A stretch of DNA of 64,000 nucleotides, taken from Alcaligenaceae bacterium CGII-47. GTDB taxonomy: Bacteria; Pseudomonadota; Gammaproteobacteria; Burkholderiales; Burkholderiaceae_B. The notes below the pieces were generated by a model, which worked only from the letters and a program-made list of their open reading frames with translations, did not search any database and was not told the origin of the DNA. A program made the position numbers and the translations under genes. Location of the stretch: contig JAHTBO010000001.1 of assembly GCA_019166125.1 (NCBI GenBank), positions 39,066 through 103,065 of the forward strand. Direction: 5' to 3'. Every line of letters starts with the position of its first letter. The stretch's first letter is position 1. Of the stretch, positions 53,634 through 64,000 are shown piece after piece.

Positions 53634-54400
53634 CGCGCGAAACAGCCACAACAGGTGCTTCAGACATTCTGCTTGTTGAGGGATTATCTGCCCACTATGG
53701 TAAGGTTGCCGCGCTCGCACCCATTGCGATTCGCGTGGGTCGCGGTCAGATCGTGACCGTGATCGGCGGCAATGGCGCAGGCAAATCGACTTTATTGAAT
53801 GCAATCATGGGCGCTTTGCCTATGGGTGGGCATAGTCAGGGTTCAGTGCGCTATCTAGGTCGTGCCGTGCAGGATTGGGAGATCGAGCGTCGAGTGGGGC
53901 AGGGCATGTCTCTGGTGCCTGAGCGTCGTGAGTTGTTTGGCAGCATGTCGGTTGAGGATAATCTACTTCTGGGCGGCTTCCGGCTCTACCGAGCGGGGGT
54001 GGCTGGTTGGCGTGACATGCTCAATGAGATCTATGCCTTATTTCCGCGCCTCCACGAGCGTCGCTCTCAGCAGGCGGGCACGCTGTCGGGGGGCGAGCGC
54101 CAGATGTTGGCCGTGGGGCGCGCCTTGATGGCACAGCCGCAGTTGCTCATGCTCGATGAGCCCAGCCTGGGATTGGCGCCACGTATCGTGCGAGAGATCT
54201 TCCAGATCATTGCACGTTTGCGCAGCACGGGTGTTGCCATCTTGCTGGTCGAGCAAAATGCGCGTGCTGCGTTGCAGGTCGCCGACTACGGCTATGTGCT
54301 GGAGACGGGGGACCTGGTGCTCGAGGGTGAGGCGAGTATGTTGGCTGGACACCCTCGTATCGTCGAGAGCTATCTTGGTCTGGGTAAGAAAAAGGACTGA
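53630..54400 (+). CDS. livF: LIV-type ABC transporter ATP-binding protein (LivF), system 4
   Basis: 256 residues. Walker A GGNGAGKST near residues 44-52, MSLVPERRELFGSMSVEDN, signature LSGGERQMLAVGRAL and Walker B LLMLDEPSLGLAP; the end is RIVESYLGLG. An extra N-terminal stretch of about 16 residues precedes the usual start. It overlaps the fusion gene by four bases and converges on system 5. Confidence 0.9.
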   Translation: MTRETATTGASDILLVEGLSAHYGKVAALAPIAIRVGRGQIVTVIGGNGAGKSTLLNAIMGALPMGGHSQGSVRYLGRAVQDWEIERRVGQGMSLVPERRELFGSMSVEDNLLLGGFRLYRAGVAGWRDMLNEIYALFPRLHERRSQQAGTLSGGERQMLAVGRALMAQPQLLMLDEPSLGLAPRIVREIFQIIARLRSTGVAILLVEQNARAALQVADYGYVLETGDLVLEGEASMLAGHPRIVESYLGLGKKKD

Positions 54401-54474
54401 GCAGCGGCGTGCAGCACGGTAGGCCCAAGGCGTTACGCGATCCCGAGCAGCGTGCCGCGACACGGACGAAGTGG

Positions 54475-55458
54475 CTAGCGAGCTGACGTACTGCGCCGCA
54501 TACGCCTATAGTGCAGGAACTCGCCCACAATTCCGCGCCTGAACGCCATCACGCAGAGAATGAAGATCAGGCCGATCACGATTGTGACGGACTCACCTAG
54601 GATGCGGAACCACTCGATGCCGGTCTCTTGCACGAGAAAGCGGCCGAACTCACCGACCTTGTTCTCGAGCATGACAACGATAATGGCGCCCAGCACCGGC
54701 CCGGTGAGTGTGCCCATGCCGCCAATCAGCGTCATGAGGATCACCATGCCCGACATCTGCCAGGTCGCATCCGAGAGCGTTGCCGAGACAAAGACCAGGG
54801 ACTTCGTGGCGCCCGCCAAGCCGGCGAGCGCTGCCGAGAGCACAAAAGCGAGCAGCTTGAAGCGATCCACGTTATAGCCCAGCGAGATCATGCGCGGCTC
54901 GTTCTCGCGGATCGCCTTTAAGGCCTGACCAAAGGGCGAGTGCACGGCACGCCAGATGATGGCATACCCGATAAAGAACACCCCCATCACCACGTAGTAC
55001 AGATTGATGTCCTCCGAGAGATCCAGGCCAAACATGCTGCCGCGCGGGATCCCCTGTAAGCCGTCCTCGCCGCCAGTGAATTTGGCCTGCAGGAAGTAAA
55101 AGAACAACATCTGCGAGAGCGCCAGGGTGATCATGGCAAAGTAGATGCCGCTGCGCCGAATCGAGAGCAAGCCGAATATGAGGCCCAGGAGTGCCGCCGA
55201 GGCGGTGCCGAACAGCAGGCCGCCCGCAGTGGGCCAGCCCCACACGGCGAGCGATTGGCCGCAGGCATAGGCGGCCAGCCCGAGGAAGGCCGCGTGCCCG
55301 AAGGAGAGCAGCCCGGTGTAGCCCAGCAGCAGGTTGAAGGCACAGGCGAACAGTGCATAGCACATCACCTTCATGAGAAAGATCGGGTAACCCCCCATCG
55401 CGGGCAAGAAGGCGATGATGACGGCCAGGACGATATAGAGAAGCAGTTGGCGATTCAT
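54475..55458 (-). CDS. livM: LIV-type ABC transporter permease (LivM), system 5
   Basis: 327 residues. LivM blocks TGLLSFGHAAFLGLAAYA (near residue 48), LLSIRRSGIYFAMITLALSQ (near residue 98) and GGMGTLTGPVLGAIIV (near residue 242). An Arg-rich C-terminus (YRRMRR) points to the cytoplasm. It overlaps livH by four bases; its stop is 74 bases from the convergent livF of system 4. Confidence 0.88.
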   Translation of the reverse strand: MNRQLLLYIVLAVIIAFLPAMGGYPIFLMKVMCYALFACAFNLLLGYTGLLSFGHAAFLGLAAYACGQSLAVWGWPTAGGLLFGTASAALLGLIFGLLSIRRSGIYFAMITLALSQMLFFYFLQAKFTGGEDGLQGIPRGSMFGLDLSEDINLYYVVMGVFFIGYAIIWRAVHSPFGQALKAIRENEPRMISLGYNVDRFKLLAFVLSAALAGLAGATKSLVFVSATLSDATWQMSGMVILMTLIGGMGTLTGPVLGAIIVVMLENKVGEFGRFLVQETGIEWFRILGESVTIVIGLIFILCVMAFRRGIVGEFLHYRRMRRSTSAR

Positions 55459-56342
55459 TTTTCTTTCCCGAACAGGCCTGCCGGGCGCAGCAGTAGCACG
55501 ATGACCATGATGATAAAGACGACGGTGCTTGAGGCCTCAGGCCAGAACACCTTGGTAAAGCCCTCGATGACGCCCAGGCCCAGGCCCGTGACAATCGAGC
55601 CCATGATCGAGCCCATGCCCCCGATCACCACCACGGCAAACACCACGATGATGAGGTTCGAGCCCATAAGCGGCGAGACCTGAAAGATCGGGGCGGCAAG
55701 TACGCCGGCAAAGCCGGCCAGGCCCACCCCAAAGCCGAAGGTCAGTGAGATCATGAGGGGTACATTCACGCCAAAGGCCTCGACCAGCTTCGGGTTCTCG
55801 GTGCCCGCGCGCAAGAGCGCCCCCAGGCGGGTCTTCTCGATGACCACCCAGGTGGCCAGACAGGCCAGCACCGAGGCGAGCACGACCCAGGCGCGATAGA
55901 TCGGCAGGTACATAAAGCCCAGATTCACCCCCCCTTGCAGCAGCGTTGGGGTGGCGTAGGGCTGACCAGAGACGCCAAAGAAGCTGCGAAACACGCCTTC
56001 GATGGTGAGGGTCAGCCCAAAGGTGAGCAGCAGGCCGTAGAGATTGTCCAGCTTATACAGACGGCGCAGGAACAAGCGCTCGAGGATGATGCCGAATAGG
56101 CCCACAACAATGGGGGCGATCAGCAGCATCAGCCAGTAGTTCAGGCCCAGGTACTGCAGGCCGATCCACGCCACAAAGGCCCCGAGCATATAGAGTGCGC
56201 CGTGGGCGAAGTTGATGATATTGAGCAAGCCAAAGATCACCGCCAGGCCCAGCGAGAGCACGGCATAGAACGAGCCGTTCACCAGACCCAGTAGAAGCTG
56301 CCCGAGCAAAGCCTGTATGGGAATGCCAAATAATTCTGTCAT
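55455..56342 (-). CDS. livH: LIV-type ABC transporter permease (LivH), system 5
   Basis: 295 residues from the ATG at 56342; an in-frame start at 56393 would add a Cys/His-rich non-family leader. IINFAHGALYMLGAFVAW is near residue 38 and GGMGSIMGSIVTGLGLG near residue 241. The ribosome-binding site is weak. Downstream of the binding protein by about 100 bases. Confidence 0.87.
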   Translation of the reverse strand: MTELFGIPIQALLGQLLLGLVNGSFYAVLSLGLAVIFGLLNIINFAHGALYMLGAFVAWIGLQYLGLNYWLMLLIAPIVVGLFGIILERLFLRRLYKLDNLYGLLLTFGLTLTIEGVFRSFFGVSGQPYATPTLLQGGVNLGFMYLPIYRAWVVLASVLACLATWVVIEKTRLGALLRAGTENPKLVEAFGVNVPLMISLTFGFGVGLAGFAGVLAAPIFQVSPLMGSNLIIVVFAVVVIGGMGSIMGSIVTGLGLGVIEGFTKVFWPEASSTVVFIIMVIVLLLRPAGLFGKEK

Positions 56343-56445
56343 AGGGATGCAACAGTCGTGATCACAGGCGTGGTGCGCCTGCTTGTTGTGCACAGGCCTG
56401 CTCGCCCCCGTTCAGGGAGGCAGGCAGGGAAGTTGCGTAAAAAAA

Positions 56446-57657
56446 TTATTTCTTGACGAATGAACAAGTTGACTCAGACAGCGGGCCAAAGACTTCTTCT
56501 GCAGGCAGGGTATTGACGATATTGTAATAATCCCAAGGCGCCTTGGATTGCTCTGGGGTCTTGACCTGTGCGAGATACATATCATGCATCATCAGGCCGT
56601 CCTCGCGTATTTGGCCGTTTTTAACGAACATGTCATTGATTTTGTTGGATTTGATCCACTGCATGATGGTGTCGCCATCATCGGTGCCCGTCGCCTTGAC
56701 GGCCTTCAGATAGGTAGACGCAACAGAGTAATCGCCTGCCTGGAGAAAGGACGGTGCGCGTTTGTGTTGGTCAAAAAATCGTTTGGACCAGGCGCGTGAG
56801 GCGTCGTCCTGATTCCAGTACCAGGCCGTCGTCAGGTATAGACCAGCGGTATTATCCAGGCCGAGCGAGTGAACATCGTTGATGAATACCAGCAGACCAG
56901 CAAGCTTCATCGTCTTGGTTATGCCGAACTCTTTGGCTGCCTTGACTGAGTTGATAAAGTCGCCCCCAGCGTTGGCCAGGCCTAGGACCTCAGCGCGTGA
57001 GCTTTGGGCCTGAAGCAGGAAGGATGAAAAGTCTGTCGTGGAAATAGGCGCGCGTACCTCGCCAAGAACCTGGCCGCCATTGGCTTTAACCACGGCCGCC
57101 GTATCCTTTTCGAGCGAATGGCCAAAAGCATAGTCCGCAGTAAGGAAGAACCAGGTCTTGCCGCCGTTCTTGATGACGGCAGAGCCGGTGCCTCGAGCAA
57201 GGGCAATCGTGTTGTAAGCGTAGTGAACCGTGTAGGGCGTGCACTGGGCATTAGTCAGGGCCGACGAGCCGGGGCCAACAGCCAGAAAAGGCTTTTTCTT
57301 TTCAGCAGCGACAGCGGCCATGGCGAGTGCTGTGGCAGAGTTGGTGCCACCGATCAACATATCCAGGTTTTGTTGGTCAAACCATTCACGTGCGCGTGCG
57401 GAGGCGATGTCCGCCTTATTTTGGTGGTCGGCGGTGAGCAGTTCAATTTTTTTACCGTTGATTTCGCCTCCCATATCGGCAATCGCCATCCGGATGGCAT
57501 CTGCCCCCGCATTGCCGTCAATGTCAGCATAAACGCCAGACATATCGGCAATAAAGCCGATACGAATGACATCATCAGAAATACCCGCTGCCTGGGCGGT
57601 CATCGTCAGGCCTAGGCCGACGGTGGCCAACGCGATCGATAGCTTACGCAATTTCAT
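56446..57657 (-). CDS. LIV-type ABC transporter substrate-binding protein, system 5
   Basis: 403 residues. The signal peptide ends near AQA|AG, followed by VIRIGFIADMSGVYADIDGN, a pattern seen in the family's aromatic-acid or amide-binding relatives. The C-terminal part has KNGQIREDGLMMHDMYLAQVK. It precedes the permeases; livF and livG of the same system lie upstream on the same strand (57706-59186). The gene order livG-livF-binding protein-livH-livM is complete. Confidence 0.88.
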   Translation of the reverse strand: MKLRKLSIALATVGLGLTMTAQAAGISDDVIRIGFIADMSGVYADIDGNAGADAIRMAIADMGGEINGKKIELLTADHQNKADIASARAREWFDQQNLDMLIGGTNSATALAMAAVAAEKKKPFLAVGPGSSALTNAQCTPYTVHYAYNTIALARGTGSAVIKNGGKTWFFLTADYAFGHSLEKDTAAVVKANGGQVLGEVRAPISTTDFSSFLLQAQSSRAEVLGLANAGGDFINSVKAAKEFGITKTMKLAGLLVFINDVHSLGLDNTAGLYLTTAWYWNQDDASRAWSKRFFDQHKRAPSFLQAGDYSVASTYLKAVKATGTDDGDTIMQWIKSNKINDMFVKNGQIREDGLMMHDMYLAQVKTPEQSKAPWDYYNIVNTLPAEEVFGPLSESTCSFVKK

Positions 57658-57705
57658 GGGAAAGTCTCCTGTGTGTTACCGGCATTCCGGTTAAATGTAT
57701 AGGTC

Positions 57706-58416
57706 TTAGACGCCCAGCAGCGTGTTGAGGGTCTGCTGTTTTTCGGCAAGCTGGGCGGCCTCGAACTGCTCGACGATCTGGCCATGCTCCATGACGTAGA
57801 AGTGATCAGCCAGCGGGGCAGCAAAGCGAAAATTCTGTTCCACCATGACGATGGTGTAGCCCTTGGCCTTAAGGGTCATGATCATGCGTGCAAGTGCCTG
57901 AACAATCACCGGAGCCAGACCCTCGGAAATCTCGTCAAGCAGCAACAGATCGGCGCCCGTGCGCAGGATGCGTGCCACAGCGAGCATCTGCTGCTCACCG
58001 CCCGAGAGGCGGGTCCCGGGCGAGGTTCTACGCTCTGCCAGGTTGGGGAACATCTCGTAGATCTCGGCGAGCGACATCCCCCCGCCCAGCGTCTCTCCGA
58101 CGACGGGTGGCAGCAACAGGTTTTCCTCACAAGTCAGTGAAGCAAAAATCCCGCGCTCTTCGGGGCAATAGCCAATGCCCAAATGCGCAATCCGATAAGT
58201 CGGCAGGTGAATCGATTCCGTGCCGTGGATGCGGATCGAGCCCTTGCGGGTGTCGATCAGCCCAAGGATGGCGCGTAGTGTGCTCGTGCGCCCTGCGCCG
58301 TTGCGCCCGAGCAGGGTGACGACCTCGCCCGCATTGACCTCCATATTTACGCCATGCAAGACGTGGGATTCGCCATACCAGGCGTGAAGATCAGAAATTT
58401 TGAGTGCGATCGCCAT
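57706..58416 (-). CDS. livF: LIV-type ABC transporter ATP-binding protein (LivF), system 5
   Basis: 236 residues from the ATG 58416; a GTG three bases earlier is an alternative. Walker A GRNGAGRTST contains an Arg in place of the usual Lys (GAGRTS instead of GAGKTS), which normally would cripple ATP binding, near residues 36-44. Signature LSGGEQQMLAVARIL and Walker B LLLLDEISEGLAP are present; the Pro of DEP is Ile. It starts inside the TGATG overlap with livG. Confidence 0.87.
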   Translation of the reverse strand: MAIALKISDLHAWYGESHVLHGVNMEVNAGEVVTLLGRNGAGRTSTLRAILGLIDTRKGSIRIHGTESIHLPTYRIAHLGIGYCPEERGIFASLTCEENLLLPPVVGETLGGGMSLAEIYEMFPNLAERRTSPGTRLSGGEQQMLAVARILRTGADLLLLDEISEGLAPVIVQALARMIMTLKAKGYTIVMVEQNFRFAAPLADHFYVMEHGQIVEQFEAAQLAEKQQTLNTLLGV

Positions 58417-59186
58417 CACTGGACTCCTTCGAGTTCACCCTGCGCGGTACCCATATAGGCTTCCATGACGTCGGGATTGTGCGCCACCGTTTCGTAGTCA
58501 CCCTCGGCGAGGACCGCCCCACGGGCCAGGACTGTAATGCGATCAGCAATCGAGGCGACGACGTTCATATTGTGCTCGACCATCAGGATGGTGCGTCCCG
58601 TGCTGACTTGTTTGATGAGTTGGGTGACGCGATCCACGTCCTCGTGCCCCATGCCCTGGGTGGGCTCGTCGAGCAGCATCAGACTGGGCGCCATCGCCAG
58701 CGTGGTGGCGATCTCTAGGGCGCGTTTGCGGCCATAAGGCAGGTTGACCGTGAGCTCGTCGGCAAAATCCGACAGGCCGACCTCGGCGAGCAATTCCATT
58801 GCCCGGTCATTTAAGCGACTCAGGTTGCGGTCGCTGCGCCAAAAGTGAAAAGATTGTCCCGTGGCGCGTTGCAAACCGATGCGTACGTTCTCGAGCACCG
58901 ACAGCTGGGGGAACACCGCAGAGATCTGAAAGGATCGGATCACGCCCTTGCGCGCAATTTGAACGGGGGTGTCGTGCGTGATCTCGGTGTTGTTGAAAAA
59001 GATCTGCCCGGCACTGGGCTCCAGGAACTTGGTGAGCAGGTTAAAACACGTGGTCTTGCCCGCGCCATTGGGGCCAATCAATGCATGGATATGACCCTGG
59101 CGCACCTGGAGGCTGACATTGTCTACCGCTACGAACCCGCGAAAAGCTTTAGTTAGATTGCGGGTCTCGAGTATGAATTCACTCAT
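58416..59186 (-). CDS. livG: LIV-type ABC transporter ATP-binding protein (LivG), system 5
   Basis: 256 residues from the ATG at 59186 (the frame is open to 59372, but that stretch is not family sequence). Walker A GPNGAGKTT near residues 36-44, signature region LPYGRKRALEIATTL and Walker B LMLLDEPTQGM, with VEHNMNV afterwards. It is the first gene of system 5. The gap to nth is 82 bases on the other side. Confidence 0.89.
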   Translation of the reverse strand: MSEFILETRNLTKAFRGFVAVDNVSLQVRQGHIHALIGPNGAGKTTCFNLLTKFLEPSAGQIFFNNTEITHDTPVQIARKGVIRSFQISAVFPQLSVLENVRIGLQRATGQSFHFWRSDRNLSRLNDRAMELLAEVGLSDFADELTVNLPYGRKRALEIATTLAMAPSLMLLDEPTQGMGHEDVDRVTQLIKQVSTGRTILMVEHNMNVVASIADRITVLARGAVLAEGDYETVAHNPDVMEAYMGTAQGELEGVQ

Positions 59187-59268
59187 GCCAGTGCGATGTC
59201 CAGTGGTTATTTCAGATTCCAGTATGAAACTTTGAACTATGAATAACCATTGGGGTTTTTCATGGTAC

Positions 59269-59916
59269 TTAAGGTATCCCGCTGGCTGGGGTTTTGTGTC
59301 TATATTCGCACAGATCAGCGATGCCGCATTCTGGGCATTTTGGCTTTCTGGCCACGCATAGGTAGCGTCCATGCAGGATTAGCCAGTGGTGAGCGTTAAG
59401 CAGATATTCGGGCGGCACGCGCTTCATTAGTGCTCGTTCGACAGCTAGCACGGTTTTTCCAGGCGCCAGGCCTGTGCGGTTGGAGACGCGAAAGATATGT
59501 GTGTCGACCGCCATGACGGGCTGGGCAAAGGCGGTATTAAGAATGACATTAGCGGTCTTGCGCCCTACACCAGGTAGTGCTTCCAGGGCCTCGCGGCTCT
59601 CGGGGACCTGGCCGCCATGGCTCTCGATCAATATGGCACAGGTTTTTATAATATTACGTGCTTTGGTCTTATAGAGTCCGATCGTGCGGATCGCTTGCGC
59701 GAGGCCTTCTTCACCTAGGTCGAGGAGCCCCTGCGGGGTTCCGTGCTCAGGGAAAAACTGCCGGGTTGCCAGGTTCACGGATCGATCGGTCGCTTGTGCG
59801 GACAGGATCACAGCAATCAGAAGCTGAAAGGTGTCGCCGTATTCCAATTCGGTACGAGGTTGTGGGTTGGCGGCTTGCAGACGCCTGAAGATTTCCTTGC
59901 GGGTATCCAGATTCAT
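59269..59916 (-). CDS. nth: Endonuclease III
   Basis: 215 residues. A base-excision-repair glycosylase/AP lyase for oxidised pyrimidines. The helix-hairpin-helix [13 protein letters not shown] is near residues 110-122 (with catalytic Lys in GVGRKTAN), Asp in [14 protein letters not shown] near residue 139, and the C-terminal [4Fe-4S] Cys set in [17 protein letters not shown]. It overlaps rsxB by four bases. Confidence 0.92.
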   Translation of the reverse strand: MNLDTRKEIFRRLQAANPQPRTELEYGDTFQLLIAVILSAQATDRSVNLATRQFFPEHGTPQGLLDLGEEGLAQAIRTIGLYKTKARNIIKTCAILIESHGGQVPESREALEALPGVGRKTANVILNTAFAQPVMAVDTHIFRVSNRTGLAPGKTVLAVERALMKRVPPEYLLNAHHWLILHGRYLCVARKPKCPECGIADLCEYRHKTPASGIP

Positions 59917-60521
59917 TGTCGTTTGGCCCGTGCGCGGGCGAGAGCCAGGGCGATGCGTGCCTGTTTGTCTTCTGGATTGGCCGGGGTGCTCACTGCAGGT
60001 TTATTGGCCAGGGTGCGTGCGACCGGTCCTGCTGTCTCTTCATGGCGACGTTGTAGCCGTGTATTGCGTTGATTAAAGTGCGTGCGGCCACGCTGTGCAT
60101 CTTCGAGGGTCCAGTCACGTCCCGTAGGCACCATCGTGATGCAATCTACAGGGCAGGGCGCAACGCAACGCTCACAGCCCGTGCATTGGTCCGTGAGCAC
60201 GGTGTGCATGAGTTGATTGGCTCCGATGATTGCATCTACGGGACAGGCTTGTATGCACAACGTGCAGCCGATACAGTGTTCCTCGTCAATCAGGGCGATC
60301 TTGAACGGCTGGTGTATGCCACAGCTTGGATCCAGATCGAGCACCGGCGTATTAAGCAATTCGGCCAAGGCACGGATGACCGGCTTGCCGCCAGGTGGGC
60401 AACGGTTGATGGCAGCCTGCCCCGAGGCAAGTGCTTGTGCATAGGGGCGACAACCATCGTACCCGCATTGCGTGCATTGGGTTTGTGGAAGGAGGGCGTC
60501 AATAGAATCGGTCAGGCTCAT
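59913..60521 (-). CDS. rsxB: Electron transport complex protein RnfB/RsxB
   Basis: 202 residues from the ATG at 60521. The N-terminal cluster has Cys16, Cys19, Cys24 and Cys41 (CTQCGYDGC and RCPPGG). Two [4Fe-4S] ferredoxin motifs follow: [15 protein letters not shown] and [15 protein letters not shown]. The long C-terminal tail is Arg-rich. An N-terminal membrane anchor, typical of full RnfB, is absent here, as in the betaproteobacterial orphan RsxB next to nth. It probably transfers electrons between soluble partners. Confidence 0.87.
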   Translation of the reverse strand: MSLTDSIDALLPQTQCTQCGYDGCRPYAQALASGQAAINRCPPGGKPVIRALAELLNTPVLDLDPSCGIHQPFKIALIDEEHCIGCTLCIQACPVDAIIGANQLMHTVLTDQCTGCERCVAPCPVDCITMVPTGRDWTLEDAQRGRTHFNQRNTRLQRRHEETAGPVARTLANKPAVSTPANPEDKQARIALALARARAKRQ

Positions 60522-60565
60522 GGGTACTGCTGCAGGCGGGCTGTTTGGGGCTCGCCTGCGCAGAA

Positions 60566-61783
60566 TCAGGCGTGCCGACGTATAAATGAGGCAATTTCCG
60601 GATAGATCAATGAGCGCCAACGGCTACCCGAGAAAATGCCGTAGTGGCCACATTCCTTGGCAGTCATGGATTGCCTCTTGTCCTGAGACAGATTGTGGCA
60701 CAAGTCGTGTGCGACATGGGTTTGGCCCTCGCCCGAGATATCGTCGAGTTCGCCTTCAATGGTCAGTAAGGCAGTCTGGCTGATAGCGGCAGGATTGACT
60801 GTTTGATCGTCAATTACCCAGGTACCACGCGGGAGGCTGAACTCTTGAAAGACCGTGTGAATGGTGTCCAGATAGAACTGCGCGGGCATATCCATCACTG
60901 CATTGTACTCATCGTAAAAGCGACGGTGGCCTTCTGCGTCACTCTCGTCGCCCTTGAGCAAATGTAGGTAAAAATCGTAATGTGAGCGCAGGTGACGATC
61001 AGGGTTCATTGCAATAAAGCCCGCATGCTGCAAGAAACCAGGGTAGACGTGGCGTCCCGCGCCAGGGTAGCGGCCAGGCACACGGTGGATCAGATTGTTC
61101 TCGAACCATGAGTAAGGCTTGGTTGTTGCCAGCCGGTTAACCTGGGTCGGTGACTTGCGTGCATCAATTGGCCCACCCATCATGGTCATGGTGCGCGGTT
61201 GACAGGGCTCATTGGAAGCTGCCAAGAGAGAGATGGCAGCTAATACCGGCACGGTGGGCTGACAGACTGATACCACATGTACGTCCGAGCCCAGATGGCG
61301 GATGAACGCCTGTATGGTGCGCACATAATCATCCAGGCCAAAGGTCCCATCGGATGCGGGCACCATGCGTGCGTCAATCCAATCGGTCACATATACATCG
61401 TGTTCGGGTAACAGTGTGCGCACGGTGTCGCGCAACAAGGTGGCGTGATGCCCCGAGACAGGGGCCACCAATAGGATGCGTGGGTCTTGTCGATTCGTCT
61501 CTCGTTGAAAATGGACGAGATTACAGAAGGGCTGAGACAGGGTGGTCTCTTCAGTTACAGCCACTTCCTCGGTGCCGATGCGCGTAGTGTTTAGCCCCCA
61601 TGCTGGCTTTTGGTAGTCCTTGCCCAGGCGATGAACCAACTCGTAGGTTGCTGAGAGCTGACGAGATAAAGGGGTATATGCGAGCGGGCTGTAGGGGTTG
61701 GAGAAAAGTTGGGATCCTGTGTCGGTAAAGGCCGCGAGCGGAGCTAGAAATGAACGTTGCAGTTCGTGTAGGTCATACAGCAT
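60566..61783 (-). CDS. phaZ: Intracellular polyhydroxyalkanoate (PHB) depolymerase
   Basis: 405 residues. It degrades stored native PHB granules. The nucleophile is Cys174 in [12 protein letters not shown], which replaces the usual Ser in the elbow, as in the PhaZ1 type of Ralstonia. The acid and base are presumably the Asp in [15 protein letters not shown] region (near residue 353) and the His in [10 protein letters not shown] (near residue 387). No signal peptide is seen. It is a single gene. Confidence 0.88.
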   Translation of the reverse strand: MLYDLHELQRSFLAPLAAFTDTGSQLFSNPYSPLAYTPLSRQLSATYELVHRLGKDYQKPAWGLNTTRIGTEEVAVTEETTLSQPFCNLVHFQRETNRQDPRILLVAPVSGHHATLLRDTVRTLLPEHDVYVTDWIDARMVPASDGTFGLDDYVRTIQAFIRHLGSDVHVVSVCQPTVPVLAAISLLAASNEPCQPRTMTMMGGPIDARKSPTQVNRLATTKPYSWFENNLIHRVPGRYPGAGRHVYPGFLQHAGFIAMNPDRHLRSHYDFYLHLLKGDESDAEGHRRFYDEYNAVMDMPAQFYLDTIHTVFQEFSLPRGTWVIDDQTVNPAAISQTALLTIEGELDDISGEGQTHVAHDLCHNLSQDKRQSMTAKECGHYGIFSGSRWRSLIYPEIASFIRRHA

Positions 61784-61848
61784 AAGATTGTGCCTTCCGA
61801 TCGTTATATACAGAATGGTATGTATAAATACATTTTAAAAATAAGGTA

Positions 61849-61916
61849 CTGTATATCCGTACACTTGAACAGGAGGAATTGCCCTAAGACGGCGTTAGGA
61901 TCGACATACTGTATGT
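61849..61916. promoter_or_regulatory. Palindromic sites between fdxA and phaZ
   Basis: CTGTATATCCGTACAC (61849-61864) resembles a LexA-like CTGT-N8-ACAG box with one mismatch in the last base. A perfect 13-base palindrome, ACATACTGTATGT, lies at 61904-61916. The gap between fdxA (stop 61953) and phaZ (start 61783) is 169 bases. The binding proteins are not known. Confidence 0.3.
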
Positions 61917-61952
61917 TTTACGCAAAAATAAACGTTGATGCGCAAAATGCCA

Positions 61953-62279
61953 CTATGGGCGTTCAAGGTATTTTAGTTTGTCAGCGATGCCATTCCAGTC
62001 GTCGGCGCCGGGCAGTGCTCCGACGGACCGGTTAATTGTCTTGAACGTGGGTGAGAGTTCTGCGTTCAGCGGAATGTAGTCGAGTTGATCCTGCGGGACG
62101 TCTTCTTCGGCAAAGATCGCATTTGCGGGGCACTCGGGCACACATACCGCGCAATCGATGCACTCATCAGGGTCAATAACCAAGAAATTCGGGCCTTCAC
62201 GAAAGCAATCCACTGGGCAGACATCGACACAGTCGGTGTATTTGCATTTGATACAGTTTTCGGTGACGACGTGTGTCAT
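61953..62279 (-). CDS. fdxA: 7Fe-8S ferredoxin FdxA
   Basis: 108 residues. Typical FdxA start [22 protein letters not shown] (in parts: [11 protein letters not shown] near residues 7-17), then [10 protein letters not shown], and [12 protein letters not shown] near residues 40-51, which give one [3Fe-4S] and one [4Fe-4S] cluster. The C-terminal stretch with [10 protein letters not shown] is conserved in the family. Housekeeping electron carrier. Confidence 0.93.
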   Translation of the reverse strand: MTHVVTENCIKCKYTDCVDVCPVDCFREGPNFLVIDPDECIDCAVCVPECPANAIFAEEDVPQDQLDYIPLNAELSPTFKTINRSVGALPGADDWNGIADKLKYLERP

Positions 62280-62377
62280 TTTGGTTGCTCCAGCAATAAA
62301 ACGGGGCCGTGTAGTGGCACCTGCTGGGATTTTACCGAATTTATTGGTATTAGCCCCTATTGCCCTATCTGGACGTA

Positions 62378-62413
62378 GGGCCGCTACATAATTTACCTGA
62401 AATGTAGCGGCCC
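62378..62413. terminator. 12-base inverted repeat between fdxA and pobA
   Basis: GGGCCGCTACAT and ATGTAGCGGCCC are perfect arms around a 12-base AT-rich loop. It lies after the pobA stop (53 bases downstream on the minus strand) and before fdxA. There is no clear T-run, so it may be a factor-dependent terminator or mRNA-stabilising hairpin. Confidence 0.5.
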
Positions 62414-62465
62414 AATGGGCCCGCCGAGGTGACCAAGGTCGGCACGGGTATGCAGGATGGCGGGT

Positions 62466-64000
<1,535 letters not shown>

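Noticed and set aside
55455-55683. Overlapping plus-strand frames antisense to systems 4 and 5
   Set aside because: Composition artefacts of GC-rich permease genes, with no start signals or domains.

Overview
The window reads as chromosomal DNA of a betaproteobacterium, most likely Burkholderiales/Alcaligenaceae. The clues are the yciB-msrB-bolA-parvulin block, the nth-rsxB pair, an intracellular PHB depolymerase, pobA, and the large number of branched-chain-amino-acid-type (LIV/HAAT) ABC transporters. No rRNA, tRNA, CRISPR array or intact insertion sequence was recognised. The only mobile DNA seen is a short IS3-family transposase remnant near 21.2 kb.

Layout. (1) 0.2-20.3 kb: a catabolic and uptake island. 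It holds an FAD dehydrogenase related to tricarballylate dehydrogenase, two MmgE/PrpD proteins, a LIV transporter with two tandem near-identical binding proteins, an amidohydrolase, a GntR/FCD regulator, an aldehyde dehydrogenase, an SDR, an NAD-dependent epimerase, a PrpF-type isomerase, a small SCP2-like protein, an alpha/beta hydrolase, a quinone-oxidoreductase-like MDR and a PaaI thioesterase. A TTGTATACAA-like operator recurs before three transcription units and before the regulator. (2) 20.4-27.4 kb: a VIT-family protein, the IS remnant, a small Dabb/NIPSNAP-like protein, a second LIV system with fused permeases, and murI. (3) 27.6-32.0 kb: an SRPBCC protein, then a Gram-positive-style coproporphyrin-dependent haem block (cpfC, cgoX, a DinB-like gene, chdC). 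(4) 32.3-36.8 kb: five tightly packed genes, namely a TIM-barrel isomerase with a large insertion, a LuxS homologue, a sedoheptulose-7-phosphate-cyclase-like protein, a UbiG-like methyltransferase and a UbiA prenyltransferase. I know of no pathway that uses this combination, and it is the best candidate here for an undescribed system. (5) 36.8-47.3 kb: a third LIV transporter in one apparent minus-strand operon with a beta-lactamase-family hydrolase, two phytanoyl-CoA-dioxygenase-family oxygenases and an acyl-CoA synthetase; a divergent AraC regulator sits at its head. (6) 47.4-49.4 kb: housekeeping genes (parvulin, bolA, yciB, msrB). (7) 49.6-59.2 kb: two further LIV systems facing each other, one with a LivM-LivG fusion. 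(8) 59.3-64.0 kb: nth, rsxB, phaZ, fdxA, pobA, then an AT-rich edge carrying a perfect FNR/ANR-type box.

How the genes fit together. The GntR island looks like import and breakdown of an organic acid, probably a polycarboxylate or lactone, whose identity cannot be read from sequence. The AraC operon looks like import, oxygenation, hydrolysis and CoA activation of another small molecule. The haem block would convert coproporphyrin(ogen) III to haem b through coprohaem. The LuxS/cyclase/UbiG/UbiA operon suggests synthesis of a prenylated, O-methylated cyclitol or quinone-like compound. All function calls come from reading motifs by eye; no searches were run.
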